A stretch of 64,000 nt of DNA from Yamadazyma tenuis (GCF_029203305.1 NC_089464.1:434001-498000), one strand, 5' to 3'. Positions 53,952 to 63,126 are shown, numbered from the stretch's first letter. Numbers and translations: made by a program. The notes: generated from the letters alone by a model not told the origin.

Positions 53952-55589
53952 TTACCCGGAGAAAACTTCCTCACTACTGCTAACGCGAATTCCTGCTGAG
54001 TGCCACCCCGCTGCTGCCACGGCCACCCATTGGCCCTCGACCCGCACTGGTTCCATAACCCGGCTGCTATTGCGGCCTTCTTGTCGTTTCTCTTCATAGT
54101 CTCCAACGCCTAAACATCCACACCCATTAGATTCGATTCCCCAGCTGTATACGTCACCTTTATCAGTAAGGGCAAGGTAATGATAATCACCCATTTCAAG
54201 TTCGACTGCTTCAACTCCATCTGGTAGCTGGACCTCTTCCACATTCTCTCCATCGTAAACAGTGCGTTTATTACCCAAAATCAGTTTACCATTGCAAAAA
54301 ACAACAAAACTGTTGTAACAGCCATTAATTTTTGAAAATCTGTGACGTGTACCTCCAGAATTGTGTTGTGTTAACCAGTTATTTAAAGGTTCGAGTCTGT
54401 CTAAGTCAGAAAATGGGATATCTGTTCTTCCCTCTCCCAGATGATGCCCATAATAATGCATTATATCAAAAGGATAAACAAATGCTCCTGCTGGCATAAG
54501 CAAAATCACAAAATCGTTTCCCAAATGAAAGTCAATAAGATCGGGAGCTTCAAAACATAAATAACTGGCATTGGAACAATATTGGCTCGTTTCTACTTGT
54601 TGCTTTGTAAGTGGATCACGAGAGTACCAAACTACTAATTGATCTTTCGAGTTAAATCCAGAGAGGTTCCATCCGCATTTGATTTTAATAATGGATGCAG
54701 GGGTGATCTCTGGGAAAGCCATTCTGATACCGATAATGCTGCTGCTCCCGGTATCCCACGTGAATATCTGGTCTTTATTGTCTAACGCAATGAAATGTTG
54801 TCTACCACTTGATATCGAAATTATCGTACCGGCCTCAATTGGGAGTTGAATTCGAGTGACGAAGTTCGATTCGACATTCAGATTGGAATCACCCGTACTA
54901 GAGGCTTGACTTGCTTGATTTGAGGTATCCTTAGCATTAGTAATAAATTCATTGAGCAGAGGAAGCTGCTCAGGTGGCAGACGAAGATTCACATTTGTAG
55001 ATGCACGAGTTTGGGATCCATGGGGAACGAAAGAATGATGATGACGACCTCTGATCATAGGAAAAGTTGCTGGTATCAGCCCAGTTGACCAAGAAACATC
55101 TAGAGGGGGCTTATAGTCACTAGTTGTTGGACCAGGGGCTGTAATATCGTGGAATTGTCGATAATCCCCACCAGTATAGTACAAACCTTTCAGTGTTAAA
55201 ATCTGAAAGCTGAATCCCCCAGCTTTTATATCAATAATGATTTCGTTATTGAAGTTGGGTAAGTTAGTAGGCACCTTGACATTTCTATTGTGAGTTATAT
55301 TCTCTTCTGGGATATTTCTTACTAGATATCCAAGACGACCTGAAGCAGATGAGCCCCAAGTGTAAAGCTTAGACAGTTTACTAACCCTAAGTTTGAATTT
55401 TTGGAGCCAGTTTGCTCCAATAGGATTGGAGTTAAGACCAAATTTGCTTCTGTACATCAACTCAAAGAACTGATTTGATTGGAGCCGTGAACGGATCAGG
55501 TGATTTGTTAAGGATAAATAAAGAATATCATCAGCAGAAAGGAACTTGCAAATATTATATAGAAGGTCTTCGTTCAAATTAAAAAGCAT
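53952..55589 (-). CDS. SAF1: F-box / RCC1-like protein Saf1
   Basis: Likely substrate receptor of an SCF ubiquitin ligase. The 545 residues start with an F-box (about 1-45, LNEDLLYNICKFLSADDILYLSLTNHLIRSRL). RCC1-type beta-propeller repeats follow, the clearest being LYTWGSSASGRLGY, GRQHFIALDNKDQIFTWDTG and YHYLALTDKGDVYSWGIESNGCGCLG. This F-box plus RCC1 combination is that of baker's yeast Saf1 (637), whose known target is the vacuolar/adenine-linked protein Aah1. Orthology is inferred from the domain order. Confidence 0.82.
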   Translation of the reverse strand: MLFNLNEDLLYNICKFLSADDILYLSLTNHLIRSRLQSNQFFELMYRSKFGLNSNPIGANWLQKFKLRVSKLSKLYTWGSSASGRLGYLVRNIPEENITHNRNVKVPTNLPNFNNEIIIDIKAGGFSFQILTLKGLYYTGGDYRQFHDITAPGPTTSDYKPPLDVSWSTGLIPATFPMIRGRHHHSFVPHGSQTRASTNVNLRLPPEQLPLLNEFITNAKDTSNQASQASSTGDSNLNVESNFVTRIQLPIEAGTIISISSGRQHFIALDNKDQIFTWDTGSSSIIGIRMAFPEITPASIIKIKCGWNLSGFNSKDQLVVWYSRDPLTKQQVETSQYCSNASYLCFEAPDLIDFHLGNDFVILLMPAGAFVYPFDIMHYYGHHLGEGRTDIPFSDLDRLEPLNNWLTQHNSGGTRHRFSKINGCYNSFVVFCNGKLILGNKRTVYDGENVEEVQLPDGVEAVELEMGDYHYLALTDKGDVYSWGIESNGCGCLGVGDYEEKRQEGRNSSRVMEPVRVEGQWVAVAAAGWHSAGIRVSSSEEVFSG

Positions 55590-55766
55590 TGTTAAAGGTG
55601 CAAAAAGGGATTGCGAATGTGTGATGTTTGATATTTATGTATTTGATATTATGTATGAGAGGTGCGAAAAAAAATAGCGGGAAGAAGTTAACCATTAACT
55701 TATATTTGAAAGAACTATACCAGTAGAAACCATTTATCCCGTCGCTCAACCTTCTGGGAGCGCAAA

Positions 55767-55828
55767 TCAATCATACACGAACAAACCGCCCATATCACCG
55801 TTCAACTCAAAGTCCAAGATTGGCACTG
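55767..55828 (-). CDS. HAC1: Predicted HAC1 exon 2 encoding the UPR-induced C-terminus
   Basis: 62 nt from the 3' Ire1 cut to a TGA. After the junction Ala it reads VPILDFELNG, then DMGGLFVYD, an acidic/hydrophobic tail. Its size (19 codons plus the split codon) is close to the 18-residue tail added in baker's yeast Hac1. It is reachable only through the 152-nt unconventional intron, since the unspliced frame stops at 55958. Confidence 0.82.
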
Positions 55829-55980
55829 CAGGCCAAAAATAAGGGAAAGGAAATCATGGTGGATCAGTTAGATCCTATGGAATATTAAGACTACAGAGTA
55901 CATTCAAGTACCCCACCCATAAGACAGACTTGGAGGACGCTTTACTAATTAAAACCCTTATATGGTAACCACAACTACTT
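55829..55980 (-). other. Predicted Ire1-type non-spliceosomal intron of HAC1, 152 nt
   Basis: The 5' site is a hairpin with a perfect 7-bp stem (CACAACT/AGTTGTG, 55990-55984 and 55976-55970) and a seven-base loop CAGAAGT, cut after the third base. The 3' site is a hairpin with stem TTGGC/GCCAA (55836-55832, 55824-55820) and loop CTGCAGT, cut likewise. Both loops fit the Ire1 pattern with C1, G3 and G6. There is no GT..AG boundary or TACTAAC. The join puts one base of exon 1 plus two of exon 2 into a GCA codon and opens a new frame. Not tested experimentally here. Confidence 0.85.
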
Positions 55981-56683
55981 CTGAGTTGTGCTCTAAATCC
56001 ATGGGACTTTGGTCTGAGTCAAGTAGACCCAAATGATTCGAACTATTGTGAACATAATTCAAATCAATCAACGATAAATCAATGGGAGAGTTTGCTGGTG
56101 AATCGATCGACACAGGTGATAAATAATTATCAACTGGGTTTATCAACAAGTTAAAGTCGGCTTCATCTGGCGAAAAGTCAGATGAATCGACTACTGAATC
56201 ATCAGCTGGTTGGGTTGATTTTTCAACAGGAACAGGGAAAGAATCTTCCTCGTTATTGTAAGAATCAGGCGATACATCGTCATTATTGGCCGACGCATCT
56301 GCCCCATTTTCATTAGAGTCAAGATCGGCACTATAGTCACCGATACTAGATCTCCTCACAGTCGAAGAAGGTTGGAATTTGAAATCTTGATACTCGACCA
56401 AGTTATCAATCTTTTTCAAGTTGGATCTAATAGAAGACATATCACTTCCAGAAGAATTAATCTTTGACAATAAAAACTCTTGGTTGTGATGATAGTTATC
56501 CAAATTAGACGTTAACCTACTGATGTAGCCTTCCAAATATTCCACATATTTCCTCTTTTTTTCTCTTGACTGATGGGCTGCTCTCCTGTTTCTCAAAATA
56601 CGTTCGATTCTTCTCTGCTCCTTTTCTTCTTCTGTCTTAGCTCTCTTTCTTGGTGGTAAAGTAGTCTTAATATCCATATCCAT
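55958..56683 (-). CDS. HAC1: Unfolded-protein-response bZIP factor Hac1 (unspliced frame)
   Basis: bZIP activator of the ER unfolded protein response. The genomic frame gives 241 residues. The N-terminal PPRKRAKTEEEKEQRRIERILR segment and NRRAAHQSREKKR basic region are the Hac1 signature, followed by a short leucine-zipper-like heptad region (to about 85) and an acidic, Ser/Pro-rich activation domain. The last 7 codons (EVVVVTI) start exactly at a predicted Ire1 cut site. Removal of 152 nt (55980-55829) replaces them with 20 new residues encoded down to the TGA at 55767-55769, giving 254 residues. The spliced form is expected to be the active one. SAF1 lies downstream on the same strand. Confidence 0.93.
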   Translation of the reverse strand: MDMDIKTTLPPRKRAKTEEEKEQRRIERILRNRRAAHQSREKKRKYVEYLEGYISRLTSNLDNYHHNQEFLLSKINSSGSDMSSIRSNLKKIDNLVEYQDFKFQPSSTVRRSSIGDYSADLDSNENGADASANNDDVSPDSYNNEEDSFPVPVEKSTQPADDSVVDSSDFSPDEADFNLLINPVDNYLSPVSIDSPANSPIDLSLIDLNYVHNSSNHLGLLDSDQSPMDLEHNSEVVVVTI

Positions 56684-56965
56684 GTTTCCTAAAAATAATT
56701 AGTAAAGTGTCACTGAAGAAGAAAAAAAACACAAGTGAGGACTTGAGTGGTTATTTATAGGCGCAGGCGAGCAGGAAAACAAGTGGCACTGCTATCGTGC
56801 ACTGGGTTAAAAATGCGCTCTCATGAGGAGAGAAATTAGTTTCTGTGGATATGTATACAGGTCAAACATGCAAATTTCGGGAACCAGGGGTCCTTCCTGC
56901 CAATCTCTGATACTAAAGCGTATTTAAACTCTAATCACCAGATATGACTACAATAGACCCAGCGG

Positions 56966-56987
56966 AAAGGGGGGCCCGCCCCCCTTT
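56966..56987. promoter_or_regulatory. GC palindrome with two inverted STRE-like sites
   Basis: AAAGGGGGG, a four-base spacer CCCG, then CCCCCCTTT: a perfect 9-bp inverted repeat 283 bp upstream of the HAC1 ATG. Each half contains AGGGG, the core of Msn2/4 stress-response elements. It could also be a hairpin or a zinc-finger (Mig1/Adr1-like) site. Confidence 0.45.
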
Positions 56988-57660
56988 TGCAGTTATATGT
57001 TTTCCTGAAGTCGATTTAGGGTTGTGTGTAGGACGTGATAATTTACACGAATTGGAGTTATGTAAACATTGGCAATAATCCCGTAAAGGAACAGTAATGG
57101 GCTGCTTCCTAGGTAAGGAAGCAGGGACTCGCGAAGAAGCCAGCAGCATCTTCAATTTTGCTCATTTAAAGTATCCGTTTGAACGGCTGTCGACTTTTCA
57201 AGTGGCCATTTTTTTTGAGGGTCCGAACGCTTCCTCTGTTGCCCGAGAAATACAACTGACATTTCGCCTTAGGCGTGCGAGTAAACATATTTGCGGAAAG
57301 CCATATCGTCTAATAGTTTGTCGGCTAAAATTGTTGTAATATAACCCAAAAGGGAGCCATTGACACGTATACTCGTCAACAGTGACTATATGAAGACCAT
57401 TTTTAACCAAGTACAGGTCAAGGGTTATACGAATGCCTAATTAGGCTGAGAAGACGTAGGGATAAAGCCTACATGAAGGTCAGTTTCATTGTTGGAACTA
57501 TGGAGCCAATAAGAGGCTTAATTACACATGCCTTTCACCCTTTTGTTTTACAAGGAGGGTTCAATCGGATGCCCGTGGGGTTAATTTTTAGGGGAGTGTT
57601 TGGGTCCCCCGTAGTTGGAACTTTTTGATCAGAGGTTTGTGAACATCCAGTGTGTTTATT

Positions 57661-57704
57661 GCCCATCGAAATGCCCATCGAAATGCCCATCGAAATGCCC
57701 ATCA
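57661..57704. repeat. 12-bp minisatellite upstream of BUD16
   Basis: GCCCATCGAAAT is repeated three times exactly, then once partly, ending about 125 bp upstream of the BUD16 ATG. It lies outside any credible coding frame. Confidence 0.85.
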
Positions 57705-57829
57705 ACCTATCATGTACACTAGGGTGCGTTTTAATGTAAGACCCAAGCGGAAATTGTACTAACACTATTGTCCGGGGAATTTTTTGTCGCATTTCTCAGT
57801 TGCAATTTGTCAGAGTCATATCTAATAGG

Positions 57830-58774
57830 ATGTCAACAGTTTTGACGGTGTCCTCACATGTAGTACATGGATATGTTGGGAACAAGGCCATAATATTCCC
57901 TCTTCAATGCACTCACTGGGAAGTTGATAACATTAACACCGTCAATTTTTCCAATCACACGGGTTACGGAAAGTTTAAAGGGGACAGCATCACTCCCCAA
58001 TTGTTAACGAGATTATTAGACAACGTCCAGCCATTCAAGTTCTTGATCACAGGATACATTCCGAACAAGACTTTGATCGAAACCCTACTGAAATACCTTT
58101 CTCAAGCCCGAGAACCTCCTCATTCTAAGCTACCATTTGTTTTCTTGATGGACCCAATATTGGGTGATGAAGATCAGCTTTATGTAGATCCATCTTGTGT
58201 CAACAGCTTCAAGGACTTGCTTTATCAGAATTATATTGACATCATAACTCCAAACCAATTCGAATTGGAACTTTTGACGGATGTCAAGATAAAGACAGTT
58301 CCCAATTTAGTGAGTGCCTTGAACAAGTTAAAAGTTCAAAATATCCAGTTTGTGATTGTCACTAGCTGCAGATTCTCGCCCGAAGAAAAGTTCCTATACT
58401 GTGTGATCTCGACCTCCTCCAATTCGGACATCAAATACTTCAAAGTTCCTTTGATTGAATCATATTTTACCGGAGTGGGTGATTTGTTCACCGGGTTGTT
58501 GATCAATAAGCTATACGCAAACTACTATTCCAAAGCAAATTGTGAGCTTCTAGATGACCTCGAGTGCTTATCCATATCAGTGAACCAGGTGTTGACGACG
58601 ATGACGAAAATCCTCAAAAGAACGAACGAAATTGGTTTGAGGTCAGGAAGAACAGCAGAAATGGGTAGTTTGAATATAGGGCCCTATGAGTTGGATTTGA
58701 TCAACTCACGAGATTTGTTTGCTTGCAAAGACTGTGAATTCGAAGAACATACATTGATAAATTCCTTCATATAG
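57830..58774 (+). CDS. BUD16: Pyridoxal kinase, Bud16-like
   Basis: Ribokinase-superfamily enzyme that phosphorylates pyridoxal, pyridoxine or pyridoxamine for vitamin B6 salvage. The open frame begins at a TTG at 57800. The first ATG (57830) gives 314 residues, matching baker's yeast Bud16 (312), and starts with the conserved SSHVVHGYVGNKAIIFPLQ. Further marks are VNFSNHTGYGKFKG, GYIPN, FLMDPILGDEDQLYVD, ITPNQFELELLT and the catalytic FTGVGDLFTGLL (anion hole with Asp). The SSxVxxGYVGN start and the length separate it from thiamine-type kinases. Confidence 0.92.
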   Translation: MSTVLTVSSHVVHGYVGNKAIIFPLQCTHWEVDNINTVNFSNHTGYGKFKGDSITPQLLTRLLDNVQPFKFLITGYIPNKTLIETLLKYLSQAREPPHSKLPFVFLMDPILGDEDQLYVDPSCVNSFKDLLYQNYIDIITPNQFELELLTDVKIKTVPNLVSALNKLKVQNIQFVIVTSCRFSPEEKFLYCVISTSSNSDIKYFKVPLIESYFTGVGDLFTGLLINKLYANYYSKANCELLDDLECLSISVNQVLTTMTKILKRTNEIGLRSGRTAEMGSLNIGPYELDLINSRDLFACKDCEFEEHTLINSFI

Positions 58775-59248
58775 AGTTGCATGGATTAGTGATAGATTAA
58801 TACGAGATTTTGATCTAACTAGAAAATGCCCAGGTAAGTGTAACGAAGTATAACCTGACCCGAGTTTCTTAGTAAGGCTATAGAGTAACACTCCTGTGTG
58901 TCATATCAGCGTGTTTATGTATCATGATGTGCATGCTCTATGATATTTCTTTTACCACGCAAAACATGGATACAAACTTGTTGATTAATAAAACCTAAAT
59001 TTAAATTGCTTGATAAGAGATACAAAATCACGCGATACGTTTTAGAAAATTTTGGTCAAAAGATGGGGGGCGACTGGTCTAAGCTTCATTAGATTAGTAG
59101 GAAGAGAGTCAGTCTCATAATAGTAAAATTGTTTTGTTTGAAGCTCGACAGTTCAACCTTGTCTCTGAGCATTAGTTTTTTATTTTCGCATTTGTAAGTT
59201 AAGCTCTCATACAGTTGGGAGCAGCTTGGTTAATTATACCACTAAACA
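58775..59248. other. Intergenic region upstream of the Fpg-like gene
   Basis: About 470 bp, AT-rich. No ORF, tRNA or repeat was recognised. Confidence 0.45.
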
Positions 59249-60405
59249 ATGCCTGAAGTTGCAGAAGTACGTAAGAAAATATCATAGCAAATTAAATGAC
59301 TGATACTAACAGTTAGGTTGCACATGTTTGTGCTCAATTGAGACGGAATATAATAGGATACAGAATCACTGGAGCTAATATCCTCAATGATTCTTTGCTC
59401 TTCCCTAGCTTGAAAGGAAATAATGAACCTGAAGGGGAAATCAGAAGAATCAATTCTTTATTGGATGGAGCTGTTGTGGAAAAGGTGGGGAGACACGGAA
59501 AATATTTTTGGATCAGATTTAATAACCAAGTGGCAATGTTGATGCATTTTGGAATGACTGGAATGATAAAGCTAAAGAATATTGACTCGCATATGGTATT
59601 TATGGAGAATGGTGGCGACAAGAAGATACTTGAAACCAAAGTAAAGGTTAAAGAGGAGTCAACCTCAGGTTCCCTGTCCAAGACAACGTCAAAGTATTTT
59701 GCCAAAAAAGAGAGTATAAAAGAGGTGGATAATAAGAAACAGGAACAGGAACAGGAACAGGAACAATGGCCCCCCAACTTCAGCAAGATGGAGTTGAAGC
59801 TAAAGAAGGAAAAAGAGTTGGACTTGTCATTTGTGGATCCTCGAAGATTAGGAAGAATTCGTTTCTTCACTGATATAACGAAAGATGAAGACCTTTTTAA
59901 TTTGGACCCACTCAAGAGGCAGGGCCCTGACTATTCAAAATCAGGACTACACGTGACCAAAATATTCGAATATGGTGATCCTGATCCAAAAAGATACATA
60001 GAATTGCTTTCTCTTCCTGAATTCGCCAAACTTGTTATTCTGAAGAAGAAGACTATCAAAAGTTTGTTGCTTGAACAAGACTATTTCGCAGGAGTGGGAA
60101 ACTGGGTCAGTGACGAGATTTTGTATCAATCTAGGATCCACCCCGGTGAAGTTTTGAGTGAAAAGCTTGATTCAAGCAGCCCCGTTATTGAGGCTCTTTA
60201 CAATGCTCTTATAAGTGTTTGCTATACAGCTGTTTCTGTGGAAGGGGATGTAAAGAAATTTCCCGAAGAGTGGCTAATGTTGTATCGATGGGGTAAGAGA
60301 AGAACAAAGCAGGCCAAAGCCAAGGTTGGGGGACACCCCGTCGATTTTGTGACTATTGGAGGCAGAACCGCCTGTTTTGTTCCCAAAGTACAGAAAAAGC
60401 TATAA
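59249..60405 (+). CDS. Fpg/MutM-type DNA glycosylase (two exons)
   Basis: Base-excision-repair glycosylase/AP lyase of the Fpg/Nei family. Exon 1 is only 18 nt (59249-59266, MPEVAE) and carries the catalytic Pro2 and Glu3. Exon 2 runs 59317-60405, for 368 residues in total. After the join comes VAHVCAQLRRNIIGYRI, then RHGKYFWIRF (catalytic Lys), MHFGMTGMIKL, DPRRLGRI, and the helix-two-turn-helix segment DYFAGVGNWVSDEILYQSRIHPGE. The usual zinc finger is missing. It is replaced by WGKRRTKQAKAKVGGHPVDFVTIGGRTACFVP, as in plant and fungal zinc-less Fpg proteins. A Lys/Glu-rich insert with EQ repeats (about 115-160) splits the N-terminal domain. Baker's yeast lacks this gene. Confidence 0.9.
59267..59316 (+). 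other. 50-nt spliceosomal intron in the Fpg-like gene
   Basis: Donor GTACGT, branch point TACTAAC, acceptor TTAG seven bases after the branch point. The phase-0 join gives MPEVAE followed by VAHVC, the expected Fpg N-terminus. The GTAAGA four bases further on would break the frame. Confidence 0.88.
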
Positions 60406-61281
60406 GCAGGCATGGTCTATTGTCGTCAGCAGTTGGTACATTGACATCAACTGAAGCCAATATGATTTTGACTTCCGAGCTATCAATATCAGTACGAATT
60501 GGTGCTGCAATGAGTCGGAATACGATTGTAGTTCCGTTACCGCCTTTCGGCTGAAAAGCACAAACTGCCGGAATTTCTGCGCAGACAGTCTAAGAGAATA
60601 GTTCTCGGAAATGCAAAAAGAAACCAGTAGCAGCGCGATCGGATTAAATAAAAACACCATTCCTAGTTCTTCCGAATGTTTCAAATCCCGGGTCGGAAGC
60701 CGACGCATCGAAAGCTTATGTAGATTCGTTCTGGAAGGTCCTGGACAGGAAGACAAGTTGCTTTGTATGTCATTGGAGGAGATGCTCCTCCAGATTTGAT
60801 GGTCCAATAAAATCGACATGTGTCAGAGTGCTGTCTCATCGAAGGAACAAATCGGATCGAATTCAAAGAAAAAAATTGCATGTAAATGAGGGGGAGTAAA
60901 TGTGCGGCTAGCGCGTTACCTTCTAGGTCTGCCGTTGGTCCGTAGTTATTTTATCAAGTGTGGATTTCACCAGTATCGACATTGGTTTGACTTCTAGAAG
61001 ATGAGCATAGAACTACTACAAACTACAAGGGAATTTAAATGGTTTACCGCCGATAATTTCGTCCTCTTCCTCTATTCTACCCTCTAGCCCGCATAGGGTG
61101 ATATCGGAAGCGGTTATAACAAAGTGCGGCGGTCTTTCCGAAATGGGCTGTGATTGTTGGGGTCGGAGTTGCTGCCGATACCGGTTGTGCCCTCGAATTT
61201 TGACGGCACTCACTTTTATAAATACCCCCCATTCCCGCCTGTCGCAATTTCATTAACTAAATATTATATGCTCCTCCAGTC
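60406..61281. other. Long intergenic region upstream of MAE1
   Basis: About 880 bp. The right half (about 60900-61180) is richer in CGG/CCG triplets (for example GCGGCGG, TTCCG, GGTCGGAG), a possible target region for Zn2Cys6 regulators. No tRNA or other RNA gene could be folded by eye. ORFs here look like chance. Confidence 0.4.
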
Positions 61282-61294
61282 ATGTTGTGTATGA
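61268..61294 (+). promoter_or_regulatory. Short upstream ORF overlapping the MAE1 start
   Basis: ATG at 61268, eight codons and a TGA at 61292-61294, in a different frame from MAE1 and overlapping its ATG (61282). If included in the mRNA leader it could reduce initiation at 61282 or favour the in-frame ATG at 61288. Confidence 0.35.
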
Positions 61295-63126
61295 GAAGAT
61301 TGTATTCAACGAAATCGGTTCACACCCACACTATCAAAACCCCCGTGGATATAAACGCTGCCATCGCATCATTAAAACCAAAGGTTACTCGTCTTTCAAA
61401 TGATGGGCCCATCGAATGTGATTTGACAGGATTTCAATTACTTAATTCCCCAATATTTAACAAGGGGTCAGCTTTTACAAAAGCTGAGCGTAAAGCATTT
61501 GGTTTAACAGGTTTGTTGCCATCTCAGGTGAATACATTGGATGGGCAAGTTGATAGAGCTTATCGTCAGTTTTCTTATTTGAAGAGTCCTTTAGCTAAAA
61601 ATGACTTCTGTACATCAATGAGAATTCAAAACAAAGTGTTATACTACGAGTTAGTCAGAAGACATATAAGAGAAATGTTACCTATTATCTATACTCCAAC
61701 TGAAGGTGATGCGATTGCTTCGTATTCGGATAGATTCAGAAAGCCTGAAGGATGTTTCTTAGATATCACTGATCCTGATAGCATTGATGAACGACTTGCT
61801 CCATACGGAGAGGACAAAGATATAGATTATATTGTTGTCAGTGATGGGGAAGGAATTTTAGGAATTGGTGACCAAGGTGTTGGGGGTATTCGTATAGCCA
61901 TTGCTAAATTGGCCTTGATGACTTTGTGTGGTGGTATTCACCCTGGAAGAGTTTTACCGGTGGTATTAGATGCTGGTACCAATAACCAAAAACTTATCAA
62001 TGATGATTTGTACATGGGAAACAAATTCCCAAGAGTTCGTGGTGAAGAATATTGGACTTTTGTTGATAAATTTATCACAGCTGTGAAAAAGCGGTTTCCT
62101 AACGCCGTTTTGCATTATGAAGATTTTGGTGTATCAACAGGAAGAATAATGTTGCATCGTTATAGAGATGCTTTACCATCTTTCAATGATGATATTCAAG
62201 GTACAGGAGCTGTCGTCATGGCGTCATTCCTCGCTGCTCTTAAATTTTCCAACAGAAGGTTACAAGACAGTAGGATTTTAATTTATGGAGCTGGTCTGGC
62301 TGGTTTGGGAGTAGCAGACCAAATTGTAAACCATATGGTGAACATTGGTATGGAACGTGAGGATGCTTTGAGCAGAATCCATACTATGGATAGAAGAGGA
62401 TTAATTTTACAAAGTTTTCCTGATTCTTCAGAAGGTCAAATTAAATATGCTGACCCGGATGCTGATTGGGAGAATGTTGATACGAAGAGCTTGGTGGAAT
62501 GTGTTCGTCATGTGAAACCAACCCTTTTGGTTGGTTGTTCTACCCAGGCAGGTGCTTTTACTGAAGATGTTATCAAGGAAATGTATAAGCATAATTCCCA
62601 ACCAATTGTGTTTCCATTGTCTAACCCTACTCGTTTGCACGAAGCTTTCCCAGTGGACGTTATGAAATGGACTGATAATAATGCTTTAATTGCCACTGGA
62701 TCACCATTTGAACCCGTGGATGGTTACTATATTTCTGAAAACAATAATTGTTTTACCTTCCCTGGTATTGGATTGGGAGCAGTTTTATCTCGTTGTACTA
62801 CCATTTCCGATACAATGATATCTGCTGCTGTCGACCAATTGTCGTCCTTATCACCAAAAATGGAAAATCCTAAGAATGGATTGTTACCAAGATTGGAAGA
62901 GATTGACGAAGTTAGTGCTTATGTTGCGACTGCTGTTATCTTGCAAAGTTTGAAGGAGGGTAATGCCAGAGTTGAATTAGAGACCAATCCTGATGGAGAA
63001 TTCGTCGAAGTTCCAAGAGACTTCAAAAAGTGCTTGAAATGGGTTCAAGCACAAATGTGGAAACCAATCTACAGACCATTAATAAAGGTGGAACACGTTC
63101 CAGAGATACACACATTCCAGAGTTAA
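61282..63126 (+). CDS. MAE1: Mitochondrial malic enzyme
   Basis: Oxidatively decarboxylates malate to pyruvate with NAD(P). The 614 residues start with a presequence (MLCMRRLYSTKSVHTHT). Malic-enzyme landmarks are YTPTEGDAI, VVSDGEGILGIGDQGVGGI, GRVLPVVLDAGTNN, YEDFGVSTGRIMLHRYRDALPSFNDDIQGTGAVVMASF, the nucleotide loop GAG-x-AGLGVADQIV and FPLSNPTRLHEAFP. At x (62294-62296) the codon is CTG. Most malic enzymes have Ser or Glu there, which argues that CTG is read as Ser. A second in-frame ATG at 61288 would also keep the presequence. Confidence 0.94.
   Translation: MLCMRRLYSTKSVHTHTIKTPVDINAAIASLKPKVTRLSNDGPIECDLTGFQLLNSPIFNKGSAFTKAERKAFGLTGLLPSQVNTLDGQVDRAYRQFSYLKSPLAKNDFCTSMRIQNKVLYYELVRRHIREMLPIIYTPTEGDAIASYSDRFRKPEGCFLDITDPDSIDERLAPYGEDKDIDYIVVSDGEGILGIGDQGVGGIRIAIAKLALMTLCGGIHPGRVLPVVLDAGTNNQKLINDDLYMGNKFPRVRGEEYWTFVDKFITAVKKRFPNAVLHYEDFGVSTGRIMLHRYRDALPSFNDDIQGTGAVVMASFLAALKFSNRRLQDSRILIYGAGLAGLGVADQIVNHMVNIGMEREDALSRIHTMDRRGLILQSFPDSSEGQIKYADPDADWENVDTKSLVECVRHVKPTLLVGCSTQAGAFTEDVIKEMYKHNSQPIVFPLSNPTRLHEAFPVDVMKWTDNNALIATGSPFEPVDGYYISENNNCFTFPGIGLGAVLSRCTTISDTMISAAVDQLSSLSPKMENPKNGLLPRLEEIDEVSAYVATAVILQSLKEGNARVELETNPDGEFVEVPRDFKKCLKWVQAQMWKPIYRPLIKVEHVPEIHTFQS

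Larger units (their letters stand above)
56684..57829. other. Long HAC1 / BUD16 divergent promoter region
   Basis: About 1.15 kb. It contains a TATA-like TATAAATA (minus strand, about 56753-56760), a strong GC palindrome (56966-56987) and a 12-bp minisatellite (57661-57704). Open frames here are low-complexity or chance. No RNA gene was recognised. Confidence 0.5.

Noticed and set aside
56161..56220. Alternative HAC1 5' Ire1 site at CAGCTGA (56208-56202)
   Set aside because: It fits the loop consensus and the reading phase but has no 7-bp-loop hairpin and would remove most of the activation domain. The site at 55983-55977 has a perfect 7-bp stem.
57541..57590. GGGTTCAATCGG as a tRNA B-box
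   Set aside because: No T-stem pairing, acceptor stem or A-box could be found around it.
57535..57792. 85-codon minus-strand ORF with SMGI repeats
   Set aside because: Its repeats only reflect the 12-bp DNA minisatellite; the rest is not protein-like.
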